Origin: Pseudomonadota bacterium
Lineage (GTDB): Bacteria; Pseudomonadota; Gammaproteobacteria; Burkholderiales; Thiobacillaceae
Direction: 5' to 3'
DNA length: 8,456 nucleotides
Assembly: GCA_021791235.1 (NCBI GenBank)
Contig: JAJYXA010000011.1
Span: 1-8,456, forward strand
The notes under the pieces are model-generated. The model searched no databases. It was not told the origin of the DNA and saw only the letters and a program-made list of their open reading frames with translations. Each line of letters starts with the position of its first letter. Within the stretch, counting starts at the first letter, position 1. Positions 6,861 to 8,456 of this stretch are shown here, one piece after another. The translations under genes were made by a program, and so were the position numbers.

Positions 6861-6880
6861 AAACGCCCCGAAGGGCGTTT
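6861..6880 (-). terminator. leuA terminator with UUCG loop
   Basis: AAACGCCC and GGGCGTTT form a perfect 8-bp stem around four bases. Read on the minus strand, downstream of leuA, the loop is TTCG, and C(UUCG)G is an exceptionally stable RNA tetraloop. The stem starts 13 bases after the leuA stop and ends in TTT. On the plus strand it ends in TTTT, so it may also stop transcripts arriving from the regulator gene. Confidence 0.75.
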
Positions 6881-6893
6881 TGCTTGGCGCTGC

Positions 6894-8429
6894 TTACACC
6901 TGCGGATGCGCCCGCTCGCGCTTGCTGTGCAGCTTGTTCAGCGCGTGCAGGTAGGCCTTGGCCGAGGCCACCACGATGTCGGTGTCGGCGCCCTGCCCGT
7001 TGACCACGCGGCCGTCGAGCGCCAGCCGCACGGTGACCTCGCCCTGCGCGTCGGTGCCGCTGGTGATGTTGTTGACCGAGTACAGCAGCAGGGTGGCGCC
7101 GCTCTTGACCACCGATTCGAGCGCCTTGAAGGTGGCATCGACCGGCCCGGAACCCTGGCCGTCGGCCTGCTTCTCGGCGCCGTCGTCGGTGAACACCAGC
7201 TGCGCGTGCGGGACTTCGCCAGTCTCCGAACAGACTTTCATCGACACCAGCTTGAAGCGCTCGTGCCCGGCGGCGTAGCCCTCGTCGGAGACCAGCGCCT
7301 GCAGGTCCTCGTCGAAGATCTCGCGCTTCTTGTCGGCCAGATCCTTGAAGCGGGCGAACGCGGTGTTGAGCGCCTCCTCGGTCTCCAGAACAATGCCCAG
7401 CTCGGCAAGCTTGCTTTTGAACGCGGCGCGGCCGGACAGCTTGCCGAGCGTCAGCCGGTTGGCATGCCAGCCCACGTCTTCGGCGCGCATGATTTCGTAG
7501 GTCTCGCGGTGCTTCAGCACGCCGTCCTGGTGGATGCCGGACTCGTGCGCGAAGGCGTTGGCGCCGACGATGGCCTTGTTCGGCTGCACCGGGTAGCCGG
7601 TGATGGTCGAGACGAGCTTGGACGCCGGCACGATCTGGGTGGCGTCGATGCGCGTGTCGCAGTGGAACACGTCGCGGCGGGTGCGCACCGCCATCACAAT
7701 TTCCTCCAGCGAGGCGTTGCCGGCGCGCTCGCCGAGGCCGTTGATGGTGCATTCGACCTGGCGCGCGCCGTTCATCACCGCGGCGAGCGAGTTGGCGACC
7801 GCCATGCCGAGGTCGTTGTGGCAGTGGGTCGACCAGATCACCTTGCCGGAATTCGGAACCCGCTCGATCAGCTGCTTCATGCGCTCGCCCCACAGGGCCG
7901 GGATGCTGTAGCCGACGGTGTCGGGCACGTTGATGGTTTTGGCGCCGGCCTGGATCACTTCGTCGAAGATGCGGACCAGGAAATCCATCTCGGAGCGCAC
8001 CGCGTCCTCGGCCGAGAACTCGACGTCGTCGGTGTATTCGAGCGCGAGCTTGACCGCCTTGATCGCGGCCTCGACGACCTGGTCCGGCTGCATGCGCAGC
8101 TTCTTCTCCATGTGGATCGGGCTGGTGGCGATGAAGGTGTGGATACGACCGGACTTGGCGGGCTCGATCGCGCCGCCCGCCGCGTGGATGTCGCGCTCGT
8201 TGGCGCGGGCCAGCGAGCAGACGGTCGATTCGCGGATGGTTTCGGCAATGGCGCGGATGGCGTCGGCGTCGCCCGGGCTGGCCGCGGCGAAGCCGGCCTC
8301 GATCACGTCGACGCCGAGCTTCTCCAGCTGGCGGGCGATGCGGAGTTTCTCATCCTTGGTCATCGACGCGCCGGGGCTTTGCTCGCCGTCGCGCAAGGTG
8401 GTGTCGAAAATAAACAAACGGTCGTTCAT
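6894..8429 (-). CDS. leuA: 2-isopropylmalate synthase
   Basis: LeuA catalyses the first committed step of leucine synthesis: acetyl-CoA plus 3-methyl-2-oxobutanoate gives 2-isopropylmalate, in the cytoplasm. The 511-residue protein has the complete layout. The TIM barrel starts with [13 protein letters not shown] (R13, D14); metal ligands are in STHCHNDLG (H202, H204) and GLGERAGN (N238); the [10 protein letters not shown] linker stretch follows, and then the C-terminal regulatory domain that binds leucine (about 390-511). Length and motifs are those of the usual proteobacterial enzyme. I chose the ATG at 8429 because GGAG lies 6 bases before it; the ATG at 8441 would add four residues and has no ribosome-binding site. 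Its codons are more G/C-biased than those of the neighbouring divergent locus. Only 27 upstream bases are in the window, so any leader or attenuator is out of sight. Confidence 0.97.
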   Translation of the reverse strand: MNDRLFIFDTTLRDGEQSPGASMTKDEKLRIARQLEKLGVDVIEAGFAAASPGDADAIRAIAETIRESTVCSLARANERDIHAAGGAIEPAKSGRIHTFIATSPIHMEKKLRMQPDQVVEAAIKAVKLALEYTDDVEFSAEDAVRSEMDFLVRIFDEVIQAGAKTINVPDTVGYSIPALWGERMKQLIERVPNSGKVIWSTHCHNDLGMAVANSLAAVMNGARQVECTINGLGERAGNASLEEIVMAVRTRRDVFHCDTRIDATQIVPASKLVSTITGYPVQPNKAIVGANAFAHESGIHQDGVLKHRETYEIMRAEDVGWHANRLTLGKLSGRAAFKSKLAELGIVLETEEALNTAFARFKDLADKKREIFDEDLQALVSDEGYAAGHERFKLVSMKVCSETGEVPHAQLVFTDDGAEKQADGQGSGPVDATFKALESVVKSGATLLLYSVNNITSGTDAQGEVTVRLALDGRVVNGQGADTDIVVASAKAYLHALNKLHSKRERAHPQV

Positions 8430-8456
8430 GGCAGGCTCCATGGAGGGTCGGGCCGG

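Noticed and set aside
6859..7893. A 344-codon minus-strand frame inside leuA
   Set aside because: It is an out-of-frame reading of leuA, rich in Arg, Gly and Ala, with no recognisable domain.
8429..8441. Alternative leuA start at the ATG at 8441
   Set aside because: There is no ribosome-binding site before it, whereas GGAG stands 6 bases before the ATG at 8429, and the family N-terminus begins there.

Overview
The window looks like chromosomal DNA of a GC-rich betaproteobacterium. The evidence is the wrbA-DUF2069 gene pair, a leuA of the common ~510-residue proteobacterial type, and G/C-rich third codon positions, strongest in those outer genes. No genus can be named from the sequence alone. 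No rRNA, true tRNA, CRISPR array, transposase or integrase was found.

Layout. Bases 1-621 (+) hold the 3' end of wrbA (NAD(P)H:quinone oxidoreductase), overlapped by ATGA with a small four-helix membrane protein of the DUF2069 type. Bases 697-5585 (-) hold a three-gene cluster, read right to left: an SLC13/DASS-type membrane anion carrier, a 794-residue PHP-type metallohydrolase resembling the CehA/McbA family, and a solitary periplasmic-binding-protein-like protein with no signal peptide. Bases 6029-6721 (+) hold a divergent Crp/Fnr-family regulator. Bases 6894-8429 (-) hold leuA (2-isopropylmalate synthase), followed by a terminator with a UUCG loop.

The accessory part is the divergent locus at 697-6721. 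Its 443-bp intergenic region carries a perfect 16-bp inverted repeat, TGTCGGCTGGCCGACA, which fits the site described for the CO sensor CooA (TGTCR-N6-YGACA). The adjacent regulator has a CooA-like recognition helix (RQTxT) but none of CooA's heme-ligand residues at the aligned place; it has a cysteine cluster instead. A second inverted repeat overlaps the regulator's start codon, and a third overlaps a TTGACA hexamer facing the transporter gene.

Working model (inference): a Crp/Fnr-type sensor of an unknown signal controls uptake of an unusual organic anion through a DASS-like carrier whose substrate motifs are altered. The cytoplasmic metallohydrolase then cleaves the anion, and the signal-less binding protein may bind a substrate or product in the cytoplasm. 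An intrinsic terminator between the carrier and hydrolase genes could set their expression ratio. The chemistry is not identified by the sequence.
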